From CAZEXD01 sp964516865 (lineage in GTDB: Bacteria > Patescibacteriota > Minisyncoccia > Minisyncoccales > Staskawiczbacteraceae), in contig CAZEXD010000007.1 in assembly GCA_964516865.1 (NCBI GenBank), forward strand, positions 1 to 27,571: a stretch of DNA of 27,571 nt, read 5' to 3'. The notes under the pieces were generated by a model. The model made no database searches. It saw nothing but the letters and a program-made list of their open reading frames with translations, and had not been told where the DNA came from. Below, piece after piece: positions 16,360 to 23,878 of this stretch (positions are counted from its first letter, which is position 1; each line of letters begins with the position of its first letter). The position numbers and the translations under genes were made by a program.

Positions 16360-16936
16360 ATGAGAACATCAACCAATAAAAAAACTGACAAGCCTATGAT
16401 TGTTGTTCTAGTAGGTCAATCTGGAGCTGGAAAAAGTACTTTTGTAAAGGCCATGAAGTTAAGAGATTATCATTATGAAATTAGTGGAATAGTTAAGCGG
16501 GAGCTGAAACAAAAGGGATTAGCAATAAATCATGATACTATTCAGCCAATTATGCACCAACGGTACGAAGAAAACCCTTATTGGCAGATTCCTCACATTC
16601 AAAGTGAGTTGAATAAAAAGAGATTGCTAATTATAGACGGATGTCGTTCGTTTTTAGAGATTAAAAGACTAATGAATCTTTGTTCTCGGATTTTAATTGT
16701 TGAAATCAGAGCGAGTGCTCTTATTCGAAGAAAAAGACTTGAATTAAGAGATGGCTGGCACTAACCAGTCTGGATTTGAAAGAATAGAAAGGGACGAAGA
16801 AAAGATTAGCCCGCTCTCTGAAATATTGCGAAGCGATTTGGTAGATATGGTAATTATGAATAATGGTTCTTTCAAGGCACTGGAGGTAAAAGCAAAAAAA
16901 TTTGCTTTTCTAATTTCATCTCATTTGAAAAAATAA
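16360..16936 (+). pseudogene. P-loop kinase-like NTPase, frameshifted
   Basis: About 190 residues if repaired. The N-terminal part carries a Walker A loop, VLVGQSGAGKSTFVKAM (residues about 16-32), and LLIIDGCRSFLEIKRL in the Walker B-like position. It then reaches IRRKRLELRDG and runs into TAA at 16762. The +1 frame continues from about 16748 with FERIERDEEKISPLSEI, ADIVIMN-like residues (VDMVIMNNGSFKAL) and a C-terminal helix, as expected for the lid and end of a dephospho-CoA-kinase/adenylate-kinase-like fold. The net shift is one extra base between 16748 and 16764. The truncated 134-residue product keeps Walker A but loses the lid. It has its own promoter and terminator and so looks like a single-gene unit. 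The physiological substrate is unknown. Confidence 0.75.
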
Positions 16937-16965
16937 GGTGGGACATAAACTCTCACCTTTTTTTC
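16935..16965 (+). terminator. Rho-independent terminator after the P-loop kinase
   Basis: The stem AGGTGGGA (16936-16943) / TCTCACCT (16951-16958), with one wobble pair and a 7-nt loop, is followed by seven T. It starts at the stop codon. Confidence 0.85.
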
Positions 16966-16985
16966 TTGATATTTAAATATAAAAA

Positions 16986-16994
16986 TGATAAAAT
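16986..16994 (+). promoter_or_regulatory. Extended -10 promoter (TGATAAAAT) of the GHMP-family gene
   Basis: TG, one base, TAAAAT ending at 16994, with the ATG at 17002. Transcription would begin at the start codon, so the mRNA is probably leaderless. No Shine-Dalgarno is present. Confidence 0.55.
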
Positions 16995-17001
16995 AAAAAA
17001 T

Positions 17002-18087
17002 ATGAACGATGAAGATATTCCCAAATTAGAATCTTTGCCCATTATTCAAGAAGGTCAAATCCTTTGGAGTGAATTAGCAGGTCTTCCTCGAAAGACTAAA
17101 AAAGAGATTAAACAGTTGAAATTTAGAGCACCAACAAGGTTGAATTTTGGCATTCTTGATTTTACAGAAATGAGGCCTAATTTACCGGGAATGCATTGCA
17201 ATTCTGGTAGCTTGGGTTTTGGTGTAGGTCTGTATTCTACGGTTGGATTAACTCTGATTGACGAGCCAAATATAATTATTATCGGAAAATTATCGGAAGG
17301 AAAAAATAAGTTGTTAGAACATACGGCGCTAATAATGAAAAAATTAACAGACTATAAGGGTGGTTTTGAAATTTCTGCTGAAGATATTTCTTATCCGCAC
17401 GTTGGACTCGGTAGCACCGCTGCTTTAACTTGTGCGCTTTATAATGCAATCAATATAGCGCTTGGACATCCTTTTACAGATAGAGAATTGGTGAAAATCA
17501 GTGCATTTAATTATGTAGAGGAAGGTCCTAATAATAAATTATATCCTGGTCAGTCTACGGGAATGAGTGGTTGGGTTGCTCTTAAGGGAGGGATATGCAT
17601 AGTAACCGCCGAAGCTGAATTGGTGATAAGAGATGAAATTCCAGAAAACTATAAAGTTGTTATAGGACTACCTAAGATTGAAGAGAAAGGAATAGCTGAA
17701 TCAGATAAAGAATTGCCAGACCTTAAAAAGTTTTACTTATATGATAGGTTTAATTCTGCAAGAATATGCCATTGGACATTAATGAGATTAATTCCTGCGA
17801 TTAAATCAAAAAACTATAAAGAAGTTGGAGAAATTACGTGGGATATGCTTGCAAACAGCTGTAAGGGAGTAGGAGCAATTATGTTGCGGGGATCAAGTGA
17901 AATTTTAGAGATTTTACTTGAGTTAAGAAAAGTAGGAGGGGAAATATGTTTCATTAGCTCAGTGGGGCCAGCGATAGCTACATTGGTTTCCTCTGAGTTT
18001 ATAAATGATATAGTTAAAATATACGAGAAGCACAATCAAAAGGTCTTAAAATTAAATGTAGATAACCAAGGCGGTCAAATAATATGA
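17002..18087 (+). CDS. GHMP-superfamily protein, beta-RFAP-synthase-like
   Basis: A 361-residue protein with GHMP-fold landmarks. An N-terminal strand APTRLNFGILDF (residues about 43-54) leads to a phosphate-binding loop PHVGLGSTAALTCAL (from about residue 132). A C-terminal glycine-rich segment (VGGEICFISSVGPAIATLV) follows. The order and wording resemble beta-ribofuranosylaminobenzene 5'-phosphate synthase, the methanopterin-pathway enzyme, more than sugar or mevalonate kinases, but the match is from memory of motifs and is tentative. ATG 17002 is chosen over an upstream in-frame ATA because it follows the -10 box at leaderless distance and begins a sensible N-terminus. Its stop overlaps the MazG-like gene (ATGA). 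Confidence 0.7.
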   Translation: MNDEDIPKLESLPIIQEGQILWSELAGLPRKTKKEIKQLKFRAPTRLNFGILDFTEMRPNLPGMHCNSGSLGFGVGLYSTVGLTLIDEPNIIIIGKLSEGKNKLLEHTALIMKKLTDYKGGFEISAEDISYPHVGLGSTAALTCALYNAINIALGHPFTDRELVKISAFNYVEEGPNNKLYPGQSTGMSGWVALKGGICIVTAEAELVIRDEIPENYKVVIGLPKIEEKGIAESDKELPDLKKFYLYDRFNSARICHWTLMRLIPAIKSKNYKEVGEITWDMLANSCKGVGAIMLRGSSEILEILLELRKVGGEICFISSVGPAIATLVSSEFINDIVKIYEKHNQKVLKLNVDNQGGQII

Positions 18088-18410
18088 CAATAAAAGAACT
18101 ACAAAAAACAATAAAAGAAGTAGATGATTTTATCGTTAAAAAAATGGGGAACTTTTCTAATCCCAATCTAGTTCGTTGTTTAAAGGTACAAGAAGAATTA
18201 GGTGAAGTCGCCGATGTTTTAGTAAAAATGGAGCTTGGATCTAGAAAAGGTAAAATAGACATTGAAACGGGGAAAGAAGAATTAGGAAAAGAAATCACCG
18301 ATGTTATTGTTCCATTAATAGCTATTGCCGGTTCTTATAATATAGATTTAGAACCCATTTTTGAAAAAAAACTTAAGCAGGATACCGAAAGATATCAAAA
18401 GGTCGAATAA
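18084..18410 (+). CDS. MazG-like nucleotide pyrophosphohydrolase
   Basis: A 108-residue all-alpha NTP-pyrophosphatase of the MazG/iMazG type. The metal-binding pattern is EELGEVADVLV (residues about 37-47) and, on the next helix, KEELGKEITDVIVPL, giving the ExxE ... ExxD set. These enzymes clear non-canonical or damaged (d)NTPs. It is translationally coupled to the GHMP-family gene by a 4-bp overlap, which suggests a shared nucleotide-related role, although the substrate is unknown. Confidence 0.85.
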   Translation: MTIKELQKTIKEVDDFIVKKMGNFSNPNLVRCLKVQEELGEVADVLVKMELGSRKGKIDIETGKEELGKEITDVIVPLIAIAGSYNIDLEPIFEKKLKQDTERYQKVE

Positions 18411-18432
18411 AATAATAAAAATAATTAAAAAT

Positions 18433-18774
18433 ATGAAGAACATCTTATATAGCATAGCGGCGATTCTTAGTTTTTGGATTGCTATTATTTGCGTCATGAA
18501 TAAAGTAGTTGCTAATGCGTTTATGCCTTTCGCTATTTTTTGTATAGCAATATTAATGATGACAAAGGCACACGGAATACTAAAAGGAGCATTGGCGCAA
18601 AGTTTTATTGCTGCCGGCGGTGTGTTTACTGGTCTATTTAATGGAAATCTTCCGATTTTTATACCGGGGATACAATATTTTTTATTAGGAGTGTCTATCC
18701 CCTTAGCTATAATCGCATTTTTAGATTTTAAAACCTACTTTAATATTCTTAAAGGAAAAAAATTAACTTATTAG
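18433..18774 (+). CDS. Small integral membrane protein, unrecognised
   Basis: A 113-residue protein with about four hydrophobic segments (residues near 3-22, 26-45, 52-72 and 80-100) and a basic tail (FNILKGKKLTY). I do not recognise a family. The repeated small and Gly residues (AAGGVFTGLFNG) suggest helix packing rather than a catalytic site. An upstream extension in frame exists, but ATG 18433 immediately precedes the first membrane segment and is favoured. It follows the MazG-like gene by 22 bp and is followed by a terminator, so it is the end of that operon. Confidence 0.65.
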   Translation: MKNILYSIAAILSFWIAIICVMNKVVANAFMPFAIFCIAILMMTKAHGILKGALAQSFIAAGGVFTGLFNGNLPIFIPGIQYFLLGVSIPLAIIAFLDFKTYFNILKGKKLTY

Positions 18775-18784
18775 AGAAGAGATG

Positions 18785-18820
18785 AAATCTCTAAGGGGGG
18801 CATACTCCTAGAGATTTTTA
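18785..18820 (+). terminator. Rho-independent terminator of the GHMP-MazG operon
   Basis: AAATCTCTAAGG (18785-18796) pairs with CCTAGAGATTT (18807-18817), allowing one bulge, and runs into a T-rich tract. Confidence 0.8.
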
Positions 18821-19012
18821 TTTTATTTTGTGTCCAATTATTTTTTTTAAATCTTTTTCAACGCATAAATTCAAACACATGATTAACTGCTTTGGGTTTT
18901 CTAATATGTTGTGGACTTATAATTTTCTTTACAAAATTAAATTATTGTTGTAGGATAAAATCAAGTCCGTTGCTTCTTTGACAATTGAAAACTTCTAAGA
19001 AAGGAGAGAATC

Positions 19013-20020
19013 ATGTATAAGCCCATTACTGCGGCTTCGCAGCCTGCTCAGGTGACTCTCTCCGACAAGAGAGTTCACAAAAGCAAGGTTGCAGCTAATA
19101 GAACAGTTTGGGGATTTTTGAATTCCCACGCTCGGCGGCTCTTTGTTGAAGTGCTGAATCTGTTTTTCAATCACGACTGGGTTTTTTGGCTGATTGGATT
19201 AGTCAACAAGAGATTCGGTTTGATTGAGTCGGTCTTCCTGGTTTATCCAGCCAATGAAGAATACCTCACTGCCTACTCCTATTGCTATCGAGCAAGATGG
19301 CACGAATGGAGGCCAGGTCCAGTGGGTTTCTTCTGGCAGAACGGAAAGCTCGGCGTGAAATTTGCCATCTCTGCCAATAACGGCCAGTTCAGCGACTCGG
19401 CAAATAAAGAAAAATTGCGAGGAGTTGTTGACAGAATGGAAAAGATAAGGAAACTTTTCTGCGCCAAGCGCAAAACCTTTGCAGGAATTCTGCCAGGCAT
19501 TCTTTTTTTAAGAAGAATGGTTAGAGAAACGCCTGAGGCGGATGTAACTGTGAAGGTTGTCAAGCAGGTGATTGAAAAGGTAAAATCGCTTGAAGGATTG
19601 AGCGATAACACTCCAATCATTGTCTTGGGCGGCAGAGGTTTCATCGGACGCCGAGTTGTGGCTTCCTTGCCAAAGGATATTGTTTACAGTGTGGACATTT
19701 CCAGCGGTACTGGCAGAAACGACTGGCCGATTTGCCTGCAAGGCAAGCCTGCTTTGCTTGTGGACATCAGTTTGAATTCAGCTCTGTACCGGTATGTCCC
19801 GTTGCTTTGGCCGGAATTAGTGATTGTGAACGAGGTTTATCCTGAGCCATCGCCCAACCTAGTACAGCGGCTAAAAAGCATTGGATGCCACTGTTACCAC
19901 ATCGTCGGTGTAAATGGAGGGGCATTGCCTTCGTTTCCTCACGGCTATCAAGGAGGAATTCCTTGTTGTGCTGCCTGGCAATCGGAAAAAATGGAGGCTC
20001 TGTTCAAGAGGATAGTATAA
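19013..20020 (+). CDS. Unrecognised 335-residue protein with Rossmann-like C-terminal motif
   Basis: I do not recognise this protein. The N-terminal third is basic and aromatic (RRLFVEVLNLFF, WVFWLIGLVNKRFG). The middle holds VFLVYPANEEYLTAYSY and RPGPVGFFWQNGKLGVKFAI, then a Lys/Arg-rich helix. From about residue 200 a strand PIIVLGGRGFIGRRVVASL fits the GxGxxG dinucleotide-binding pattern and is followed by VYSVDIS, the usual acidic end of the second strand. This suggests an NAD(P)- or nucleotide-binding domain. The gene stands alone with its own Shine-Dalgarno (AAGGAG, 7 bp before the ATG) and terminator. The base composition is clearly more GC-rich, with many GGC, GCC and CTG codons, unlike its neighbours, which suggests transfer. 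Confidence 0.8.
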   Translation: MYKPITAASQPAQVTLSDKRVHKSKVAANRTVWGFLNSHARRLFVEVLNLFFNHDWVFWLIGLVNKRFGLIESVFLVYPANEEYLTAYSYCYRARWHEWRPGPVGFFWQNGKLGVKFAISANNGQFSDSANKEKLRGVVDRMEKIRKLFCAKRKTFAGILPGILFLRRMVRETPEADVTVKVVKQVIEKVKSLEGLSDNTPIIVLGGRGFIGRRVVASLPKDIVYSVDISSGTGRNDWPICLQGKPALLVDISLNSALYRYVPLLWPELVIVNEVYPEPSPNLVQRLKSIGCHCYHIVGVNGGALPSFPHGYQGGIPCCAAWQSEKMEALFKRIV

Positions 20021-20056
20021 AGGGTTTTGTCACCGAGGTGACATCACCCTTTTTTT
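20019..20056 (+). terminator. Rho-independent terminator after the 335-residue gene
   Basis: A two-part stem, AAAGGG / CCCTTT outside and GTCACC / GGTGAC inside with a GA loop, followed by a run of T. It overlaps the stop codon. Confidence 0.88.
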
Positions 20057-20068
20057 ATTTTTTTGTTG

Positions 20069-20074
20069 TATAAT
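20069..20074 (+). promoter_or_regulatory. -10 box (TATAAT) of the histidine kinase gene
   Basis: A consensus TATAAT ends nine bases before the ATG at 20083. The predicted start of transcription is within two or three bases of the start codon, again leaderless. The upstream DNA is a T-tract shared with the preceding terminator; no clear -35 is seen. Confidence 0.5.
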
Positions 20075-20082
20075 GGGATAAT

Positions 20083-22371
20083 ATGTTTTCTTTCCTATTT
20101 GACCCAATCAACATTTCTCTGGTTATAACAGCTCTGTTAAATTTCTTTTTAGGAGCGCTAATTTTTACCGGCGGCAGAAAGAAAAAAATAAATATTGTTT
20201 TTAGTTTAAATATTGCTGCAGTTATTGGCTGGACAATGGCGATGTTTTTTTTCCGTTCGGCAAGTCAAGAATTTGATTTGTTTTGGTGCACGATTCTATA
20301 TGTCACGCCAACCATGATAGCCAGTAGTTTCTTGTACTTTACATATATTTTTCCTTCGCGAAAAGAAAAATACATCTGGTGGAGAACGATTTTAATTTTT
20401 GGCATAAATTTGGCAATAATAGTAATGGTAATATGGCCCGGATTTGTAATAAAAGAAGTTAATATTCGGCCGGGACAGGAAAAAGAAATAATTTTTACTC
20501 AATACTACTGGTTTTATTTCTTATACATTCTGTTATTTTTTACTTTTGGATTTTACAGGCTTTTTAGAAAATATTTTAAAACCACAGGCATTGAAAGGGC
20601 ACAGATTATTTATCTTTTATCTGGTTACGCTCTATCTGCTAATTCCGCCTTTGCAACAAATCTGATAATGCCGTGGATCGGCCTCTTCTTTTTAAACTGG
20701 TTGGGACAAATTTTTACTTTGATAGGAGTAACTTCTACTACTTATGCTATATTGCGTTACCGTTTAATGGATATTCGCATAGTGGTTAGAAAAGTGTTCG
20801 TTTATTTTGTGATGGCGGGGTTAGTGTATGGAATGTTTTATCTGATAGCGTGGTTATACAGCAGGGTTTTTGGCAATGTTTTGGCCCGGCCGGGATATGT
20901 TTTAGGTTTAATAATAGCCCCTCTTTTTGTTTTATTATTTTATTGGTTAGATAAAAACATAAAAAATATTGTCAATAGATATTTCTTCTTTTCTCTTTAC
21001 AATTATCAAACAACCATCAACAATTTAAGCCAGAAACTGAATTATCTTAATGATTTGGACGAAATAATAAATCTCATTGTTGATACGGTAAAGCAGACAA
21101 TGCAGTTAGATAGAGCCGGAATTCTATTGATTGATAAAAACAAGGAAGAGATAAAGTACAAAATCGCCAAAGTAATCGGTTTTAACGAAAAAAACGGCAT
21201 CAGTTTAGTTCAGGACAACTTTCTGACAAAACACTTAAAAAGAACCCGAAGGCCGTTAGTTAAAGAAGAATTAACTTTACTGGCAAGATATTCCCAAACC
21301 GAAAAAGAAAGAAAAGGATTTCTGGAATTAGAGAGCAATATGAAGCGGATTGAAGCCTCTTTGTGTTTGCCTTTGATGAGCAGTAAAAAACTGATAGGAA
21401 TTATTGTTTTAGGTTCAAAGGTTTCCGGAGACACCTATACCGAAGAAGATTTAGAGCTATTAAGTACTTTGGCTTATCAGGCCGGCATTGCCATAGACAA
21501 CGCCCGTCTTTACAAGGAAATTCAGGACTTCAACAAAACCTTACAAGAGAAGGTGGATGAGCAGACAAAAGAGATAAGAGAACAAAAAGAAGAAATAGAA
21601 AAAGCCTACGAGGTAGAAAAAAAAGCCAGAGAAGATTTGCAGAAATTAGACCAGCAGAAAACCGAGTTTATGCTTATCACCCAACATCACCTTCGCACTC
21701 CGCTTACCTCGATGAAAGGATACATAGATTTAATTGAAAGTGGCGCCTTCGGCAAGGTGCCAAAAAAACTTGGTGAAATTATCCATAGATTCGGAATTTC
21801 TTCCCAAAACTTAATCAAAATAGTTAACGAGTTTTTAGACCTATCCCAATTTCAATTAGATCAAAAAGTGATTATGCCCAAACCAAACATTGATATAATA
21901 GAAATTCTAAAAAACATCGTAAAAGACCTGAGTTTTGAGGCAGAGAAAAAAGGAATATTTCTAAAACTTGAAGCGCCAAAAAAAGACCTACCAAGAATAG
22001 AAGCTGACGCCGGCAAACTTCAAACAGCGATATTCAATGTCGTGAACAATGCCATCAAATACACCGAAAAGGGAGGAGTAACAGTAAATATCAAATATCA
22101 AAAATCAAATATCAAAGATAATGACAAACTACAAATAATAATCAAAGACACCGGCATTGGCATGGGAAAGAACGAATTAAACAGTCTTTTCCACAATCTT
22201 CTTGTCAGAGGCGAAGGAGCAAAGAAAATCAATGTTACAGGCAGGGGCATAGGATTATATCTTTCATCTAAAATCATAGAAGCCCATCAGGGTAGAATTT
22301 GGGCCGAATCAGAAGGTGAAGGAAGGGGTTCTACTTTTTACATTGAACTGCCGGTTGAATTATCAGCGTAA
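20083..22371 (+). CDS. Membrane sensor histidine kinase with 7TM-type N-terminus, GAF and kinase core
   Basis: 762 residues. Roughly residues 1-300 form eight or so membrane helices resembling the histidine kinase N-terminal 7TM module. A GAF-like domain spans about residues 310-480 (ending LLSTLAYQAGIAIDNARLY). A charged coiled coil covers about 483-530, then the dimerisation domain with H-box QHHLRTPLTSMKGY and phospho-accepting His535. The ATPase domain follows, with N-box NVVNNAIKYTEKGG, G1 DTGIGM and G2 GRGIGLYLS. The protein ends soon after, with no fused receiver. No intact response regulator is adjacent; the only receiver in the window is the broken one at 6883-7225. A short repeat encodes part of the loop between the N- and G1-boxes. 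The protein should be catalytically competent; the signal is unknown. Confidence 0.93.
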   Translation: MFSFLFDPINISLVITALLNFFLGALIFTGGRKKKINIVFSLNIAAVIGWTMAMFFFRSASQEFDLFWCTILYVTPTMIASSFLYFTYIFPSRKEKYIWWRTILIFGINLAIIVMVIWPGFVIKEVNIRPGQEKEIIFTQYYWFYFLYILLFFTFGFYRLFRKYFKTTGIERAQIIYLLSGYALSANSAFATNLIMPWIGLFFLNWLGQIFTLIGVTSTTYAILRYRLMDIRIVVRKVFVYFVMAGLVYGMFYLIAWLYSRVFGNVLARPGYVLGLIIAPLFVLLFYWLDKNIKNIVNRYFFFSLYNYQTTINNLSQKLNYLNDLDEIINLIVDTVKQTMQLDRAGILLIDKNKEEIKYKIAKVIGFNEKNGISLVQDNFLTKHLKRTRRPLVKEELTLLARYSQTEKERKGFLELESNMKRIEASLCLPLMSSKKLIGIIVLGSKVSGDTYTEEDLELLSTLAYQAGIAIDNARLYKEIQDFNKTLQEKVDEQTKEIREQKEEIEKAYEVEKKAREDLQKLDQQKTEFMLITQHHLRTPLTSMKGYIDLIESGAFGKVPKKLGEIIHRFGISSQNLIKIVNEFLDLSQFQLDQKVIMPKPNIDIIEILKNIVKDLSFEAEKKGIFLKLEAPKKDLPRIEADAGKLQTAIFNVVNNAIKYTEKGGVTVNIKYQKSNIKDNDKLQIIIKDTGIGMGKNELNSLFHNLLVRGEGAKKINVTGRGIGLYLSSKIIEAHQGRIWAESEGEGRGSTFYIELPVELSA
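22086..22136 (+). repeat. In-frame ATATCAAA repeat inside the histidine kinase
   Basis: AAATATCAAATATCAAAAATC-style units encode YQKSNIKDNDK around residues 668-685, between the N-box and the G1 box, a loop that tolerates length change. It is the same class as the repeats in metG, leuS, iorA and tatD. Confidence 0.6.
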
Positions 22372-22438
22372 ATAACCCCATTGTGCGACAAATTAGTATT
22401 ATATAACCAAGAGAACTTGCTTTTTGTATACTCACGCC

Positions 22439-22472
22439 AGAGCGCTTTTACCCGACTAAAAGCTTCCGCTCT
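22439..22472 (+). other. Imperfect hairpin after the histidine kinase gene
   Basis: AGAGCG / CGCTCT outer pairs and CTTTTA / TAAAAG inner pairs, separated by a one-sided bulge, enclose a 6-nt loop. It may end the kinase transcript, but no T-tract follows, so the role is uncertain. Confidence 0.4.
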
Positions 22473-22477
22473 ATTTA

Positions 22478-22699
22478 TTGAAAAGTGTGCACTATCATCA
22501 TAGCCAAGAAAAAAAACTTCTTGCCAAAAATAAACGAATGATTGTTTATTCAGATTTAGATTTTTTAAAAAAATTTCAAAGATACCTTTTGTTTTTCAGT
22601 AATTTATTGGAAGAGAAGGGTTGTTTTAATATAATTAAATTAGAATCAAATAAAAATTTAAGAAAAAACTTTCAGAAGATTATTTCAAAAATTCTATGA
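22478..22699 (+). pseudogene. Probable C-terminal remnant of a GT2-type glycosyltransferase
   Basis: 73 codons open from a TTG. The residues VHYHHSQEKKLLAKNKRMIVYSD and LDFLKKFQRY resemble the C-terminal tail of rhamnosyltransferase-like GT2 enzymes, where an HYxxxS segment is followed by a Tyr-Ser and a basic helix. The nucleotide-sugar-binding domain is missing and a stop in frame lies 21 bp upstream, so the gene appears truncated at its 5' end. It overlaps the NUDIX gene by 4 bp (ATGA), a leftover operon joint. The similarity is short and could be chance. Confidence 0.45.
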
Positions 22700-23145
22700 A
22701 AAAATTAAGAATTGTTTCAAGGGCAATAATTTATCGCAAGGGGAAAATACTTTTGGTTAAAAACAAGGGTGAAAATTTTTGGTATCCCCCAGGAGGAGCA
22801 TGGGATTTTCAAAAAGAAAATATAGTTGAAGCGGTAAAAAGAGAAATAAAAGAAGAGGTTGGTCTTAACATAGAAATTCAAAAATTGTTATATGTTCAAG
22901 AGTTTCATCCCCTTCCAGGCCTTATTTTTTTTGAAGTATTTTGGTTAGCAAAACCCATCCCGAAAGAAAGATTAAATAAAAACCACCGAGATTTAGATAG
23001 GCACGGTCAGGTAGAAAAGGCTTCTTGGTTTTCGAAAAAGGAATTAAAAAATCTAAAAGTTTTTCCTAAAAGATTGAAGTCCACCTTTTGGCAAAGAGTT
23101 CGAAAAATTAAAGTACAAGAGGATCCTTTTATTGGGATAAGTTAG
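22696..23145 (+). CDS. NUDIX hydrolase
   Basis: A 149-residue protein with the Nudix fold. The box reads GGAWDFQKENIVEAVKREI followed by KEEVGL, with the catalytic REIKEEVG intact. The segment between the GG and the first Glu has one residue more than the standard Gx5E spacing and lacks the usual GE. N-terminal strands VSRAIIYRKGKILLVKNK and YPPGGAW are typical. It would hydrolyse a nucleoside diphosphate linked to another moiety; the substrate is not evident. It is coupled to the glycosyltransferase remnant upstream. Its 3' end overlaps the convergent methyltransferase by 17 bp, so no terminator can lie between them. Confidence 0.87.
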   Translation: MKKLRIVSRAIIYRKGKILLVKNKGENFWYPPGGAWDFQKENIVEAVKREIKEEVGLNIEIQKLLYVQEFHPLPGLIFFEVFWLAKPIPKERLNKNHRDLDRHGQVEKASWFSKKELKNLKVFPKRLKSTFWQRVRKIKVQEDPFIGIS

Positions 23146-23869
23146 TTTTTCCTAAAATAAAATAATTCATTCCTAATTTATTCAATATAGGCAATTTCCC
23201 CCAAAAAAGAAGAGGATATTTATCGGTTAATTTAAAGTTTCTATATATAAAAGGTAAAAATAAAAACCAAGAATTTAAAAAATCTCCTCCCCTCTCTTTA
23301 ATTATTTTGATGTTTTTTTGAGAAAATAGTTTTTTAATAAAAAACCAAGTTGTAAATCTTTCTCTCTCACCAGTTTTCTGGGTATCGCCCCATATATCCC
23401 AACTTTGTTTGCCTACAATTCCATCCATTATTAGCTTTACTATTCCTGCTAAGTTAAAATAATTTGGAGTACTAATAATGAAATAGCCATTATCTTTCGT
23501 TAAAATACGCAATAACTCATCTTTTGCTCTTTCGGGGTTTTCTAAATGCTCTAATACCTCTGTACAGAGTACAATGTCGAAAGAATTATTTTTAAATGGA
23601 AGATTCGTAATATCTGCTTGAAGAAAAGTAATATTATGGTACTTTTTGAAGCGATTTTTTGCGTATTCTAAAGCTTCCTTTGAAATATCGCAAGCAATAA
23701 TATTATTAAAAAATTTTAGCAAGATTGGAAGGTTATTTCCTATTCCGCACCCTGCATCTAAACATCGAGCATCCCTCTTAAGAGAAGTTTTATCTAAAAA
23801 GTCAAAAAGGATTTTCTGTTGCCAGGGTGCTGAAGAATGGGAATAAATATAAAACTCTTTTTGACCCAT
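23129..23869 (-). CDS. SAM-dependent methyltransferase (UbiE/Methyltransf_11-like)
   Basis: A 246-residue class I methyltransferase. Motif I is CLDAGCGIGNNLPIL, the acidic post-I position is IACDISKEAL, motif II is NSFDIVLCTEVLEHLENPE (the LEHLxxPE pattern of this subfamily), and motif III is GYFIISTPNYFNLAG. It ends the minus-strand operon of radical SAM, deacetylase and glycosyltransferase genes, starting 9 bp after the latter, so its target is plausibly the glycan or lipid product of that cluster. The gene is intact even though the two genes before it are frameshifted. Confidence 0.88.
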   Translation of the reverse strand: MGQKEFYIYSHSSAPWQQKILFDFLDKTSLKRDARCLDAGCGIGNNLPILLKFFNNIIACDISKEALEYAKNRFKKYHNITFLQADITNLPFKNNSFDIVLCTEVLEHLENPERAKDELLRILTKDNGYFIISTPNYFNLAGIVKLIMDGIVGKQSWDIWGDTQKTGERERFTTWFFIKKLFSQKNIKIIKERGGDFLNSWFLFLPFIYRNFKLTDKYPLLFWGKLPILNKLGMNYFILGKTNLSQ

Positions 23870-23878
23870 GTTTCATAT

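Noticed and set aside
22372..22477. Possible tRNA or small RNA after the histidine kinase gene
   Set aside because: No cloverleaf arms or CCA-adjacent acceptor stem could be drawn; only a single imperfect hairpin is present.
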